Assembly: GCF_001029285.1 (NCBI RefSeq)
Contig: NZ_LDZY01000010.1
Coordinates: 124,001-188,000 of the forward strand
DNA: 64,000 nt
Direction of reading: 5' to 3'
Origin: Desulfosporosinus acididurans
GTDB taxonomy: Bacteria > Bacillota > Desulfitobacteriia > Desulfitobacteriales > Desulfitobacteriaceae
In this document: one piece after another, positions 25,709 through 35,996 of the stretch
Layout of the letters: every line of letters starts with the position of its first letter
How positions within the stretch are numbered: the stretch's first letter is position 1
Translations under genes and position numbers: made by a program
The notes under the pieces: model-generated
What the model was told of the DNA's origin: nothing
Databases searched by the model: none
Seen by the model: only the letters and a program-made list of their open reading frames with translations

Positions 25709-26311
25709 TTGGAACAAGCTCGTTATCAAGAGATAGCCATAGACATTGCTCATGCTATCATGATGGGAGAGTATCACGAAGGAGAAAAAATTCATGGCCG
25801 CTCAACGTTAGCGGGCCGTTATAACGTTTCTCCGGAAACAGTCCGCAGAGCAATTGCAATTTTGCAAAATGTGGGTGTTGTTATTGTTAACCAAGGGGTA
25901 GGAATTACCGTTACCTCGAAAGCAATGGCAGAGAAATTTGTAAGATCGTTTAATCAAAAAGGAGAAATCCAGATCTTTCTCGAAGATCTTAAGAAATTGA
26001 TGGATCAGAGACGGGAAAATGATCTAAAAATAGAAAGTCATCTTAATAAGCTGCAAGGATATGTAGACCGCATTATGTCTCGTTGGTTAGACGTAGGCGA
26101 GATTGAAGTGGGCAAAAAATCCCCAGCCGTCGGGAAAACTTTACGTGAATTAAGGATTCGAGAACGTACGGGGACAACGATAGTTGCTGTCGTGCGAGAC
26201 GGGTTAGAACAGTTTTCACCTGAGGCGAGCTTTGTCCTGCGCGCCGAAGATGTTTTACTGGCTGCAGGATCAGCAGAAGGACAAATGAGATTGCAAGAGT
26301 TAATTATGTGA
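25709..26311 (+). CDS. GntR winged-helix regulator with RCK_C domain (BusR-like)
   Basis: This 200-aa protein starts at TTG behind GGGGTGGAAAG. Residues 1-70 are a GntR winged helix (YNVSPETVRRAIAILQNVGVV). A helical linker of about 40 residues follows. Residues about 125-200 form an RCK_C/TrkA_C domain (LRELRIRERTGTTIVAVVRDG and a DVLLAAGSAEGQMRLQEL end). The same architecture is found in BusR of streptococci and lactococci, where the RCK_C domain senses c-di-AMP and controls osmolyte uptake. Here the divergent gene makes the osmolyte beta-glutamate, which fits. Ligand and target are inference. Confidence 0.85.
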   Translation: MEQARYQEIAIDIAHAIMMGEYHEGEKIHGRSTLAGRYNVSPETVRRAIAILQNVGVVIVNQGVGITVTSKAMAEKFVRSFNQKGEIQIFLEDLKKLMDQRRENDLKIESHLNKLQGYVDRIMSRWLDVGEIEVGKKSPAVGKTLRELRIRERTGTTIVAVVRDGLEQFSPEASFVLRAEDVLLAAGSAEGQMRLQELIM

Positions 26312-26325
26312 TATGGGGTAGAGTT

Positions 26326-26682
26326 ATGTATCCAGGTGTAGATATTATCGAAATTGAACGAGTGGCGAAGGCTTTGGAACGTCAGCCCGGATTATCAGGA
26401 AGACTTTTTACGAGACGAGAACGAGAAAGTCTAGTAGATAAGGGGATACAAAGCTATGCGGCACGTTTTGCTGCTAAAGAGGCCATCCTAAAAACATTGG
26501 GAACAGGTTTGCGAGGTTTATCATGGCATGATGTCGAAATCATGACAACCCCAAGCGGCGAGCCTCTTGTCCTTCTTAGTTCCAAAGCAATGACTCTGGT
26601 TAAGGAAAGAGGGGGCTCACAAATTCGGGTGAGTTTGTCTCATAACCGAACCCAAGCTATAGCCTTTGCGATCTTGAGTTAG
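26326..26682 (+). CDS. acpS: Holo-[acyl-carrier-protein] synthase
   Basis: This 118-aa protein of AcpS length begins MYPGVDIIEIERVAKAL, has the Mg-binding Asp in the GVDIIEIERV motif, FTRRERE, and the second signature YAARFAAKEAILKTLGTG. It ends with VSLSHNRTQAIAFAI. It transfers phosphopantetheine from CoA to the serine of acyl carrier proteins. A GGGGTAGAG ribosome site favours this ATG over a GTG 18 bp earlier, which would overlap the regulator gene. The acpS-nnr-alr order is common in Firmicutes. It would activate both housekeeping ACP and the flagellar-cluster ACP. Confidence 0.93.
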   Translation: MYPGVDIIEIERVAKALERQPGLSGRLFTRRERESLVDKGIQSYAARFAAKEAILKTLGTGLRGLSWHDVEIMTTPSGEPLVLLSSKAMTLVKERGGSQIRVSLSHNRTQAIAFAILS

Positions 26683-26683
26683 G

Positions 26684-28288
26684 ATGAAGGGTCAAAGGAA
26701 AGACGAGGTGAAAGAAGTGCGCGTGGTCAACACTGAACAAATGCGGCAGATCGAAGAACGGGCTATTCAACAATACGGCATACCAAGTATGCTTTTGATG
26801 GAGAACGCAGCTTGGGCCGTTGTTGAGGAAATCCGTCGTTGTCTTGTTCAGAATGAAGGAGATTTGGCTGGTTTAAAAGCGGTGATTTTAGTGGGTAAGG
26901 GGAATAACGGCGGAGATGGTTTGGCCGTTGCCCGTCATTTAGTGTTGCAGGGGATGGATGTGACGGTCTTATTGTTTGCCGGAACAGAGCAGCTCAAAGG
27001 AGATGCTGCTCTTAATTTGCGTCTTTTCCAAGGAACGACGGGTAAACTTTTTGTTATCGAAGGAGAAAAGCAGCGGCTTGTGGCCCGTTTTGCCTTGGCT
27101 CAGGCCGATGTTATTGTCGATGCTCTTTATGGCATAGGCCTGCGTGGAGCTTTACCGAGTTTGATCGAAGAATATGTTAATGAGGTAAACAATGCTTCGG
27201 CCTGTGTAGTATCCGTTGACATTCCCAGTGGGGTCGAAGCTAATACGGGGAAGGTTTATCGGACTGCTATTCGCGCTCAAATAACAGTTACCTTTGGGCT
27301 GCCGAAGTGGGGCCTTTTTTTAGGAGAAGGCCCCATCTATTGCGGACGAGTTGCCGTTGATCCGATTTCTATTCCAGAAGCGTTTCTGGAGGATGAGAGT
27401 ATTTCTACATATGTTTTAACCGATGATACAATAAGAGAAATTCTTCCCATTCGCCACTTTAAAGGACACAAAGGAACTCATGGTAAAGGTATACTTGTTG
27501 CAGGGTCCAAGGGAATGAGCGGTGCAGCTGTTCTAGCCGGGCGGGGTGCTTTGCGCAGCGGCATAGGATTACTGCAAATCGTTACCCCTCAAGGAATTGC
27601 GAAAGATGTGGATGCTAGTATTACAGAGGCGACTGTTTGGCCTGCACCCGGAGAGGATAGTCTTAACGAAGAATCTTGGGAAGTAATAGCAAGGCAGGCG
27701 GAAAAGGCTCAGGCCTTGGCTATCGGTCCGGGGCTTGCCCAAAATCCTGGATTTGGGCTTGTTCTGGAGGAGATTTTAAGAACTATAAGCTGTCCAGTTG
27801 TCCTGGATGCCGATGCTTTAAATTTATTGGCAGGGGAGTCTAGCCTAATTGAAGCCAGAAATGGGCGGGGACCGCTGATACTTACCCCACATCCCGGTGA
27901 AATGGCAAGGCTATGCCAATGTACTGTTGCCGATGTCGAAAGCAACCGCTTGGATTTGGCCTTGACTAAAGCTGCCGAGTGGGAGGCCGTTGTGGTACTA
28001 AAGGGTTCAGTGACTATTGTTGCTTCACCGGATGGGCGCGCTTTCTTTAACCCAAGCGGAAATCCCGGGCTTGGGACAGGAGGCACCGGTGATGTTCTCA
28101 CTGGAAGTATTCTGGCCTGGCTGGCCCAAGGAGTATCACCTTTGGAGGCCGCTTGCTTAGGTGCTTATTTACATGGGAAAGCTGCGGATGATCTTGCCGA
28201 AGAGTATGGATGGTCTGGCTTTTTGGCCTCTGAAGTTGCAGACCGGTTGCCTAAAGTGCGGCGCTCTCTAGAATTGAAGCTAGGCTAA
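26684..28288 (+). CDS. nnr: Bifunctional NAD(P)H-hydrate epimerase/dehydratase
   Basis: This 534-aa protein fuses both repair activities. The N-terminal YjeF_N epimerase domain has QMRQIEERAIQQYGIPSMLLMENAA, GNNGGDGLAVARHL and a DALYGIGLRG motif. The C-terminal dehydratase (carbohydrate-kinase fold, from about residue 235) has KGHKGTHGKGILVAGS and the GTGGTGDVLTG nucleotide motif. It restores hydrated NADH and NADPH. It starts 1 bp after acpS. The exact start is unclear, since GTG codons 24 and 33 bp further in have comparable ribosome sites and agree better with the usual N-terminus. Confidence 0.93.
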   Translation: MKGQRKDEVKEVRVVNTEQMRQIEERAIQQYGIPSMLLMENAAWAVVEEIRRCLVQNEGDLAGLKAVILVGKGNNGGDGLAVARHLVLQGMDVTVLLFAGTEQLKGDAALNLRLFQGTTGKLFVIEGEKQRLVARFALAQADVIVDALYGIGLRGALPSLIEEYVNEVNNASACVVSVDIPSGVEANTGKVYRTAIRAQITVTFGLPKWGLFLGEGPIYCGRVAVDPISIPEAFLEDESISTYVLTDDTIREILPIRHFKGHKGTHGKGILVAGSKGMSGAAVLAGRGALRSGIGLLQIVTPQGIAKDVDASITEATVWPAPGEDSLNEESWEVIARQAEKAQALAIGPGLAQNPGFGLVLEEILRTISCPVVLDADALNLLAGESSLIEARNGRGPLILTPHPGEMARLCQCTVADVESNRLDLALTKAAEWEAVVVLKGSVTIVASPDGRAFFNPSGNPGLGTGGTGDVLTGSILAWLAQGVSPLEAACLGAYLHGKAADDLAEEYGWSGFLASEVADRLPKVRRSLELKLG

Positions 28289-28312
28289 AAAGGATAGAGG
28301 AGGAGATCAATT

Positions 28313-29434
28313 GTGCGACAGGTTTGGGCTGAAGTAAATTTGCAGGCACTAAAAGAAAATTATTACAAACTTCAGACGTATACACAAAGTGAAATGATGC
28401 CCATAGTTAAAGCAGATGCATATGGGCACGGTGCAATTCCGGTGGTGGAGACCCTGATGAGTTGTGGGGCCAAGCGTTTTGGTGTGGCAATTTTGGAAGA
28501 GGCCTTAGAATTAAAAGCATCATTTCCTGAGCTGGATGTTATGGTCATTGGGGCACCGGAAAGTGATCAGTGGGAGGATTTCGTTAAAGAGGATATAATC
28601 CCGTCAATTTTTCATTTGTCCCAGGCACGTGCTCTTTCTGAAGCAGCTGTAAAATTTAATCGCAGGGCAAGATTACATTTAAAAATTGATACGGGAATGG
28701 GCCGAATCGGATTTCGTGATACTGATATTTCTGAAATTATGAAGGTTGCTGCCTTACCCAATTTATTTATTGAAGGGATTTTTACTCACTTCGCAACGTC
28801 CGATCAAAAGGATCTGACCTTTGCGAGACAGCAGCTTAAACGATTCCAACTCCTCTATGAGAAACTTAAAGGGGCGGGATTGAAAATTCCCATTAGGCAT
28901 GCTGCTAACACTGCAGCCATTCTGCAATTTCCGGAAGCTCATTTTGAGTTTGTTCGTCCCGGTATCGGTATGTACGGTCTGGTTCCGTCTTCTCAAGTGG
29001 GAGGTAATGTCGGCTTAGAACCGGTAATGTCTTGGAAAGCCAAGGTATCTCATGTGAAAATAATCAAAACCGGGGAAACTGTAAGCTATGGCCGTACCTT
29101 TCAGGCAGCCTATCCAACAACAGTCGCAACCATTCCCTTGGGATATGCGGATGGGCTGAGAAGGGCGCTTTCGAATTGTGGGGAAATGCTGGTTCATGGC
29201 CGGCGCTCAACAATTATCGGCAGGGTTTGCATGGACCAAACAATGCTTGAAGTTACTAAGATTCAGGGCGTAAAAGTTGGTGATGTGGTTACAATTTTAG
29301 GAAAAGACGGTTACGAACAAATTACGGCTACGGAGATGGCAGAATGGCTGGGAACAATAAGTTATGAAGTCGTTTGCGGAATTTCTAAGCGAGTCCCGAG
29401 GATTTATCTCGATCCCATAGGGAATAATCAGTAA
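28313..29434 (+). CDS. alr: Alanine racemase
   Basis: This 373-aa fold-III PLP enzyme has MPIVKADAYGHGA near residue 33, which carries the PLP-binding Lys. It also has KIDTGMGRIGF and a VSYGRTF segment with the catalytic Tyr region, and FVRPGIGMYGL. It supplies D-alanine for peptidoglycan from the cytoplasm. It starts at GTG 7 bases after AGAGGAGGAG and lies 24 bp after nnr, probably co-transcribed. The length is typical. Nothing unusual is visible in the active site. Confidence 0.95.
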   Translation: MRQVWAEVNLQALKENYYKLQTYTQSEMMPIVKADAYGHGAIPVVETLMSCGAKRFGVAILEEALELKASFPELDVMVIGAPESDQWEDFVKEDIIPSIFHLSQARALSEAAVKFNRRARLHLKIDTGMGRIGFRDTDISEIMKVAALPNLFIEGIFTHFATSDQKDLTFARQQLKRFQLLYEKLKGAGLKIPIRHAANTAAILQFPEAHFEFVRPGIGMYGLVPSSQVGGNVGLEPVMSWKAKVSHVKIIKTGETVSYGRTFQAAYPTTVATIPLGYADGLRRALSNCGEMLVHGRRSTIIGRVCMDQTMLEVTKIQGVKVGDVVTILGKDGYEQITATEMAEWLGTISYEVVCGISKRVPRIYLDPIGNNQ

Positions 29435-29473
29435 GGGATTTCACACGCTGACAAGATAAGGGGAAATTTATTT

Positions 29474-31048
29474 ATGACTAGTAATAGTACTCATAATAGC
29501 TTATTACATTGGAGTAGTTTCAGGCTGAAATTAGTTTACGAAGGATTGGGCATTGGAGTCATTACCGGGCTAATAGTCGTATTGTACCGATTTCTGCTTG
29601 AACAGAGCGGAGTTTTGCTAATTCGACTTTATGATTTCCTCACCGCCAAACCAGTGCTCCTCCCTCTTTGGGTGGGAGTTCTGATATTAATAGGTTATAT
29701 TGTTGGTTTGTTAGTCAAGCATGACCCTATGATAAGCGGCAGTGGTATTCCTCAAGTTGAAGGGGTTTTATTGAGAAAACTCTCGATGACCTGGTGGAAA
29801 GTTATCATTGGCAAATTCATAGGCGGCGTTTTAGCGATCGGAGCCGGTCTTTCTATGGGTCGAGAAGGTCCATCCGTTCAATTAGGAGCGGCTGTCGGGC
29901 AAGGCTTTAGTAAAGTACTAAAGAGAATTAAAATTGAAGAGAAATATCTTATCACCAGCGGAGCCAGTGCAGGACTTGCAGCTGCCTTCAGTGCGCCTTT
30001 AGCAGGAGTTATGTTTGCTTTAGAAGAAGTCCACAAAAACTTTTCACCCTTAATATTGCTGCCGGCTTTATCAGCGGCCTTATCTGCGGATTTTGTGACA
30101 AGCGAATTTTTTGGTCTAAAGCCGGTTCTGAATTTTGGCAACTTGCACGACTTTCCTCTGCGTTATTACTTATTTATAGTAATTTTGGGAATTGTTATTG
30201 GTGTTTTAGGCGTTGCCTTCAATGTAACTCTTCTGAAGACTCAGGATCTCTATGCAGGACAACGTTGGCTGCCCAAAAGGTTTTGGATCATTTTCCCTTT
30301 GCTGGTTTCCATAGTTTTAGGGTTCTTCCTGCCGCAGGTTTTGGGCGGCGGCAACGATTTGATTAGTGCACTTATTACGAAGGGCAACTTTACCTTGGAA
30401 CTTTTGGTCATTTTAATACTAGCAAAGTTTTTCTTTACAATGATTTGTTATGGATCGGGGGCGCCGGGCGGGATCTTCCTTCCCCTTCTTGCGATAGGGG
30501 CAATTATTGGAAATATCTACGGGCTTGCCGTTGTTAACATTTTCCAAATTAATAATATGTATGTTAATAATTTTATAATTCTTGCAATGGCGGGTTATTT
30601 TACTGCTGTCGTTAGAGCCCCTATCACAGGGACGATTTTGATTACGGAAATGACGGGTTCGTTTACTCATTTGCTTTCCCTATCTGTGGTATGCATAACA
30701 GCTTATATCGTAGCAGACTTTTTAGGTTCTAAACCCATTTATGAATCCTTACTTGAAAAGTTCCTGCACAAAGAAGGGCATCACAAAATAATCGGCAATG
30801 AAAAAACCAAATCAATCTTAGAATTCGCTGTCTGTATGGGCTCCATGTTGGATGGCAAACAAATTAAAGAGATTAAATGGCCGGCTCATTGTTTGCTTGT
30901 ATCCGTTAAACGCGGAGAAGAGGAGATTATACCAAAAGGTGACACAGTGATTTACCCAGGTGATTATTTAGTTGTTCTGACAAACGATGATAAAGTTTCT
31001 AAAATTAATGATGCTTTTAATCCACTGGTCGGAAGTTGTGAATTGTAA
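29474..31048 (+). CDS. CLC-family chloride/proton antiporter with TrkA_C domain
   Basis: This 524-aa membrane protein has the CLC selectivity motifs GSGIPQVEG, GREGPSVQ and GSGAPGGIFLP. The gating Glu (131, in GREGP) and the inner proton Glu (185, in ALEEV, matching E203 of the E. coli protein) are both kept, which points to a H+/Cl- exchanger rather than a channel. About 75 residues at the C-terminus (KQIKEIKWPAHCLLVSVKRG) form a TrkA_C domain, a ligand-binding module. A hairpin terminator follows. RCK_C-type modules thus occur twice in the neighbourhood. Confidence 0.92.
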   Translation: MTSNSTHNSLLHWSSFRLKLVYEGLGIGVITGLIVVLYRFLLEQSGVLLIRLYDFLTAKPVLLPLWVGVLILIGYIVGLLVKHDPMISGSGIPQVEGVLLRKLSMTWWKVIIGKFIGGVLAIGAGLSMGREGPSVQLGAAVGQGFSKVLKRIKIEEKYLITSGASAGLAAAFSAPLAGVMFALEEVHKNFSPLILLPALSAALSADFVTSEFFGLKPVLNFGNLHDFPLRYYLFIVILGIVIGVLGVAFNVTLLKTQDLYAGQRWLPKRFWIIFPLLVSIVLGFFLPQVLGGGNDLISALITKGNFTLELLVILILAKFFFTMICYGSGAPGGIFLPLLAIGAIIGNIYGLAVVNIFQINNMYVNNFIILAMAGYFTAVVRAPITGTILITEMTGSFTHLLSLSVVCITAYIVADFLGSKPIYESLLEKFLHKEGHHKIIGNEKTKSILEFAVCMGSMLDGKQIKEIKWPAHCLLVSVKRGEEEIIPKGDTVIYPGDYLVVLTNDDKVSKINDAFNPLVGSCEL

Positions 31049-31082
31049 TTTAATCAGTGAATGAAAGTTGAAGAAAGTGCAG

Positions 31083-31118
31083 AAGGCTTACCTCGAAAGT
31101 GAGCCTTTTGCCTTTTTC
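31083..31118 (+). terminator. Terminator after CLC gene
   Basis: AAGGCTTAC and GTGAGCCTT form a stem around CTCGAAA, followed by TTGCCTTTTT. Confidence 0.75.
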
Positions 31119-31167
31119 GGAGTAGCCTCCTAAACGAAGGTATGCTCTGGGACAAATAGGTATAAAA

Positions 31168-31314
31168 GGAATTATAATGGCATAATTCCACATAGAAAAA
31201 CAAAGTTTCAATAAAAATACATAATACATAAAATTTTATGGGTTATTCTAATGACTTGAATATGTTAAAATATAAATTACACTCAGGAAGGAATTGTTAT
31301 ATAGTACTAACAAC
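31168..31314 (+). promoter_or_regulatory. Upstream control region of gltBD
   Basis: Within the AT-rich 31119-31404 gap, GGAATTAT-AATGGC-ATAATTCC is a perfect 8-bp inverted repeat (31168-31189). CATAAAATTTTATG is a further palindrome near 31228. TACTAACAACTTT (31305-31317) is identical over 13 bases to the arm of the eam operator, read on that gene's strand. TTGTTA just before it makes a partial inverted repeat with TAACAA. I could not fix a single best promoter. Confidence 0.5.
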
Positions 31315-31404
31315 TTTCTTTGTAACTGTAATGATTCTAGTGAGCATTTTATGTTAAAATTATTAATTAATTAATTAAATTGAAGTCCATAAAGGGTGGG
31401 TATT

Positions 31405-34400
31405 ATGCAAAACTATCATTTACCAAATAAGCAGGGCCTTTATGATCCCGCGTTAGAACATGATGCATGCGGTATGGGATTCGTTGTTAATATCAAAGGG
31501 GAAAAGTCTCATGATATCGTTGAAGAGGCTTTGACAGTTCTGGAAAATTTAAGCCACAGAGGGGCAAGCGGTGCGGATGAAAATACCGGCGACGGTGCAG
31601 GGATCTTAATCCAGATTCCTCACAATTTTTTCAAAAGAGAATGTGAGGTTCTGGGCTTTGATTTGCCTGCCAAAGGCGGCTATGGCGTAGGTATGATTTT
31701 TGCTCATAAATATCAAGACTTTCGTAAAACTCAAATGGAAACCTTTGAAAAGATTGTTTTAGAAGAAGGTCAGAGAATTTTAGGCTGGAGAGAAGTTCCC
31801 ATCGACATGACGACCATCGGTGAAGGAGCAAAGGCTGTCATGCCGAGATTTATTCAGGTTTTCATAGCGAAGGATACAGCGATCACGGATCAAATGGATT
31901 TCGAACGGAAACTTTACGTTATCAGAAAGCGAGCAGAAAAGGTTATTGTTCCGATGTGTGAAGATAAGGGCGGAACGTTTTATATTTCCAGCCTCTCTTC
32001 GAAGACTATTGTTTATAAAGGTATGCTTACGGCAGAACAACTTAGGAATTTTTATCTTGATCTTTCCGATCTGGATTTTGCTTCTGCTTTGGCTATGGTC
32101 CATTCACGGTTTAGCACCAATACGTTTCCCAGCTGGGAGCGGGCCCATCCTAACCGGTATCTTGTTCATAACGGAGAAATTAATACCATACGAGGCAATG
32201 TTAACTGGATGAAGGCGAGACAGAAATGCATCGATTCGCCTCTGTTTGACGATCTTTCTAAAGTATTCCCTATTATTGATGAATCTGGCAGTGACTCGGC
32301 GATGTTTGACAATAGCCTTGAATTTCTCCATCTCACTGGAAGATCGCTCCCTCATTCGGTGATGATGATGATTCCCGAACCATGGGAGAAGAACGATTTA
32401 ATGTCTGAGAAGAAAAAGGATTTTTACAGGTTTAATGACTTTCTCATGGAACCTTGGGATGGACCGGCTGCGATGGCGTTTACGGATGGTGTTGTTGTTG
32501 GCGGCGTTCTGGATAGAAACGGTCTGCGGCCTTCACGTTATTATGTAACGAATGATGATAAGGTAGTCTTGGCTTCTGAAGTGGGAGTCATAGATATTAA
32601 ACCTGAAAATGTTAAATATAAAGGCCGTCTGGAACCGGGAAAGATGCTGCTTATTGATACAGAAGCGCAAAGAATTATCTCGGATGAAGAAATTAAAAGC
32701 AGCGTGGCGTTATTATATCCGTATAAAGAGTGGAATGAACGTCATATCGTTCGGCTCAGCGATTTGCCTGTCGTCAAGACTGAGGAAGAAAAGGTATCGG
32801 AGAACCTAATTCAACTCCAGAAAGCTTTTGGCTATACCTTTGAGGACCTTACCAAAACTATGGAGCCTATGGCGATACAAGGTGTTGATCCCGTGGGAGC
32901 AATGGGCATGGATTCTCCTCTGGCGGTTTTATCTGAGAAACCGCAAATGTTATATCTTTATTTCAAACAACTGTTTGCTCAGGTTACTAATCCCCCAATT
33001 GACGGTATTCGAGAAGAGATTATTACTTCCGGCAGTATTCTTCTTGGGGATACAGGAAACCTATTGGATCCGGACCAAAGGAACTCTGCCAGCTTGGCCT
33101 TGGAACACCCCATCTTAACCAATGAACAGTTAAATACCATTAAGGCTCTTAATAATGACAAGTTAAAAGCAGTAACTATTTCAATATTATATAATGTTTC
33201 CGAGGGTTCAAGAGCTATGGAAAAGGCTTTGGGCAGAGTCTTTCGGAAAGCTGATCAAGCGATCAGTGAAGGCACTAATATTATTATTCTCTCCGACCGA
33301 GGGGTAAATAAAGAATTTGCTGCTATTCCCGCTCTGTTAGCTTCCTCCGGACTTCACCATCATCTGATTCGCAAAGAAATAAGAACCAATATCGGTATTG
33401 TCCTTGAATCGGGTGAGCCCAGGGAAGTTCATCATTTCTGTACGCTTCTTGGCTATGGCGTTACAGCCATTAACCCCTATCTCGCCTACGAGACTCTTCA
33501 GGATCTTGCTGAGAGAGGTTTATTGGATGGCCTGACTTATGAAGAAGCTAAAAAGAACTACATCAAGGCTTCTGTCAAGGGTATTCTCAAAGTCCTTACC
33601 AAAATGGGAATTTCTACGATGCGAAGTTATCACGGCGCTCAGATTTTTGAGGCTGTGGGCCTGAGAAAGGATCTTATCGAAAAGTATTTCACTTCCACTC
33701 CTTCAAGAGTTGAAGGAATTGGTTTGGAAGAAATTGCTTTGGAAAATCAGATGCGCCATGAAAGTGCGTATCTTGAAAACTCTCCTTACACGGACACTCT
33801 TGAAGTTGGCGGATACTTCCAGTGTAAGGATGAGGGAGAAATTCATCTCTATAATCCGGAAACAATCTATACACTCCAGAAAGCCTGCAGGGAAGAGAAC
33901 TACTCTCTTTATAAGGAGTTCTCGAAAAAGATTACTGAAGAGGGAATTTATACTTTAAGGAATCTCCTTGACTTTAAGGTAAATTCAGGAGATACAATTC
34001 CTGTTGAAGAAGTAGAATCTGTCGATTCTATTGTCAAAAGGTTTAAGACCGGGGCGATGTCCTACGGTTCTATCAGCAAAGAAGCACACGAATGTTTAGC
34101 TATTGCTATGAATAGATTGGGCGGAAAAAGTAACACCGGTGAGGGCGGAGAGGATCTCGAGCGGTTTACGCTGCTGCCTAATGGCGATTCCAAGAACAGT
34201 GCTATCAAACAGGTTGCCTCAGGACGTTTCGGTGTGACCAGCAACTATCTTGCTAATGCCAAAGAAATTCAGATAAAAATGGCTCAGGGAGCTAAACCCG
34301 GTGAAGGCGGCCAGCTTCCGGGACGCAAGGTTTATCCGGAGATAGCCAAAGTCAGACATTCTACGCCGGGTGTTGATCTTATTTCACCGCCGCCCCATCA

Positions 34401-35967
34401 TGATATTTACTCTATTGAAGATTTGGCTGAGCTGATTCATGATTTGAAGAATGCCAACAAAGAGGCACGTATTAGTGTCAAGCTTGTTTCGGAAGTTGGT
34501 GTTGGAACTATTGCTGCCGGGGTGGCAAAAGGAAAAGCAGACGTTATTCTGATCAGCGGTTATGATGGAGGGACGGGAGCTTCGCCAAGAACCAGTATCA
34601 AAAATGCAGGTCTTCCCTGGGAACTGGGACTGGCTGAGACTCATCAAACCTTAGTACTCAATAAACTTAGGGACAGAGTAGTTGTTGAAACTGACGGCAA
34701 GCTGCTTACGGGCAGGGATGTTGTGATCGCAGCTATGCTTGGGGCCGAAGAATATGGATTTTCGACGACACCTCTTATCGCTATCGGATGTGTCATGATG
34801 AGAGTGTGCAATCTTAACACCTGTCCCGTCGGAATCGCCACTCAGGATAAAACATTAAGGAAAAACTTTAATGGTAAGCCTGAATACGTTGAGAACTTTA
34901 TGCGTTTTGTTGCTCAAGAAATGCGTGAAATTATGGCGAAACTAGGCTTTAGGACTGTTGACGAAATGGTCGGACGCACAGACAGGCTAAAGACCAAAGA
35001 GATTATAAAAAATTGGAAAGCCGCTAATCTTGATTTGTCTCAAATTCTTTATCAGCCCTATGCTGGTGCTGATGTCGGCCGGTTTAATACGCAAAAACAG
35101 AATCATATGCTGGAGAAATCACTGGATATTAAAAAGCTCCTTAGAATGTGTAAACCGGCGTTGGAAAACCAGAAGCCGATTCGGGCGAAATTAAAGATCA
35201 ATAATGTTGACAGGGTTGTTGGTACCATTGTTGGAAGTGAAATCTCCAAGAGATTTGGTGAAAACGGACTGCCGGAAGACACAATCAAATTAACCTTTGT
35301 TGGTTCGGCCGGTCAAAGCTTTGGAGCCTTTATTCCCAGGGGTATGTCCTTAGAGTTAGAGGGAGATGCCAACGACTATTTAGGTAAAGGACTTTCCGGC
35401 GGTAAAGTTATCGTCTATCCCCCCAAAGCGTCAAACTTCCAGCCTGAAGAGAACATCCTGATCGGCAATGTGGCCTTCTATGGAGCTACTTCGGGAGAGG
35501 CCTATATCAATGGGATCGCCGGGGAAAGGTTCTGTGTAAGAAACAGCGGGGTCAAAGCGGTTGTTGAGGGAGTAGGCGATCATGGCTGTGAATATATGAC
35601 AGGCGGTAAAGTCGTTATCCTCGGTAAAACAGGAAGGAACTTTGCGGCAGGGATGTCCGGCGGGGTAGCTTATATTCTGGACTTTGACGAAATATACTGT
35701 AATAAATCGATGGTGTTACTGGAAACGATTGACTCTGAGGAAGAAATGAATGAAATCAAGAGCATGATAGGAAAACATGTTGAGTACACCGGCAGCCCCT
35801 TAGGCAAGAAAATTCTTCTGGATTGGACAGGTTATGCTCAGAGATTCACCAAAATAATACCTAAAGATTATAAACGTATGCTTCAAAACATTGATAAGGC
35901 TCACAAGGCGGGCTTAAGCGGTGAAGAAGCCTTGATGGCAGCGTTCGAAGAGCATTTTAAAAATTAA
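31405..35967 (+). CDS. gltB: Glutamate synthase, large (alpha) subunit
   Basis: This protein of about 1520 residues has the standard domain order. A class II glutamine amidotransferase comes first, with the nucleophile Cys in [10 protein letters not shown] exposed after propeptide removal. Then comes the central domain, the FMN-binding synthase domain ([25 protein letters not shown] and a [13 protein letters not shown] iron-sulfur motif), and the C-terminal GXGXG beta-helix ([12 protein letters not shown]). It makes two glutamates from glutamine and 2-oxoglutarate. The ATG chosen has AAGGGTGG upstream, and a GTG 9 bp earlier is less likely. It is the first gene of gltBD. Confidence 0.96.
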   Translation: MQNYHLPNKQGLYDPALEHDACGMGFVVNIKGEKSHDIVEEALTVLENLSHRGASGADENTGDGAGILIQIPHNFFKRECEVLGFDLPAKGGYGVGMIFAHKYQDFRKTQMETFEKIVLEEGQRILGWREVPIDMTTIGEGAKAVMPRFIQVFIAKDTAITDQMDFERKLYVIRKRAEKVIVPMCEDKGGTFYISSLSSKTIVYKGMLTAEQLRNFYLDLSDLDFASALAMVHSRFSTNTFPSWERAHPNRYLVHNGEINTIRGNVNWMKARQKCIDSPLFDDLSKVFPIIDESGSDSAMFDNSLEFLHLTGRSLPHSVMMMIPEPWEKNDLMSEKKKDFYRFNDFLMEPWDGPAAMAFTDGVVVGGVLDRNGLRPSRYYVTNDDKVVLASEVGVIDIKPENVKYKGRLEPGKMLLIDTEAQRIISDEEIKSSVALLYPYKEWNERHIVRLSDLPVVKTEEEKVSENLIQLQKAFGYTFEDLTKTMEPMAIQGVDPVGAMGMDSPLAVLSEKPQMLYLYFKQLFAQVTNPPIDGIREEIITSGSILLGDTGNLLDPDQRNSASLALEHPILTNEQLNTIKALNNDKLKAVTISILYNVSEGSRAMEKALGRVFRKADQAISEGTNIIILSDRGVNKEFAAIPALLASSGLHHHLIRKEIRTNIGIVLESGEPREVHHFCTLLGYGVTAINPYLAYETLQDLAERGLLDGLTYEEAKKNYIKASVKGILKVLTKMGISTMRSYHGAQIFEAVGLRKDLIEKYFTSTPSRVEGIGLEEIALENQMRHESAYLENSPYTDTLEVGGYFQCKDEGEIHLYNPETIYTLQKACREENYSLYKEFSKKITEEGIYTLRNLLDFKVNSGDTIPVEEVESVDSIVKRFKTGAMSYGSISKEAHECLAIAMNRLGGKSNTGEGGEDLERFTLLPNGDSKNSAIKQVASGRFGVTSNYLANAKEIQIKMAQGAKPGEGGQLPGRKVYPEIAKVRHSTPGVDLISPPPHHDIYSIEDLAELIHDLKNANKEARISVKLVSEVGVGTIAAGVAKGKADVILISGYDGGTGASPRTSIKNAGLPWELGLAETHQTLVLNKLRDRVVVETDGKLLTGRDVVIAAMLGAEEYGFSTTPLIAIGCVMMRVCNLNTCPVGIATQDKTLRKNFNGKPEYVENFMRFVAQEMREIMAKLGFRTVDEMVGRTDRLKTKEIIKNWKAANLDLSQILYQPYAGADVGRFNTQKQNHMLEKSLDIKKLLRMCKPALENQKPIRAKLKINNVDRVVGTIVGSEISKRFGENGLPEDTIKLTFVGSAGQSFGAFIPRGMSLELEGDANDYLGKGLSGGKVIVYPPKASNFQPEENILIGNVAFYGATSGEAYINGIAGERFCVRNSGVKAVVEGVGDHGCEYMTGGKVVILGKTGRNFAAGMSGGVAYILDFDEIYCNKSMVLLETIDSEEEMNEIKSMIGKHVEYTGSPLGKKILLDWTGYAQRFTKIIPKDYKRMLQNIDKAHKAGLSGEEALMAAFEEHFKN

Positions 35968-35996
35968 AGGACTATATGATTAAGGTGGGACTTACA

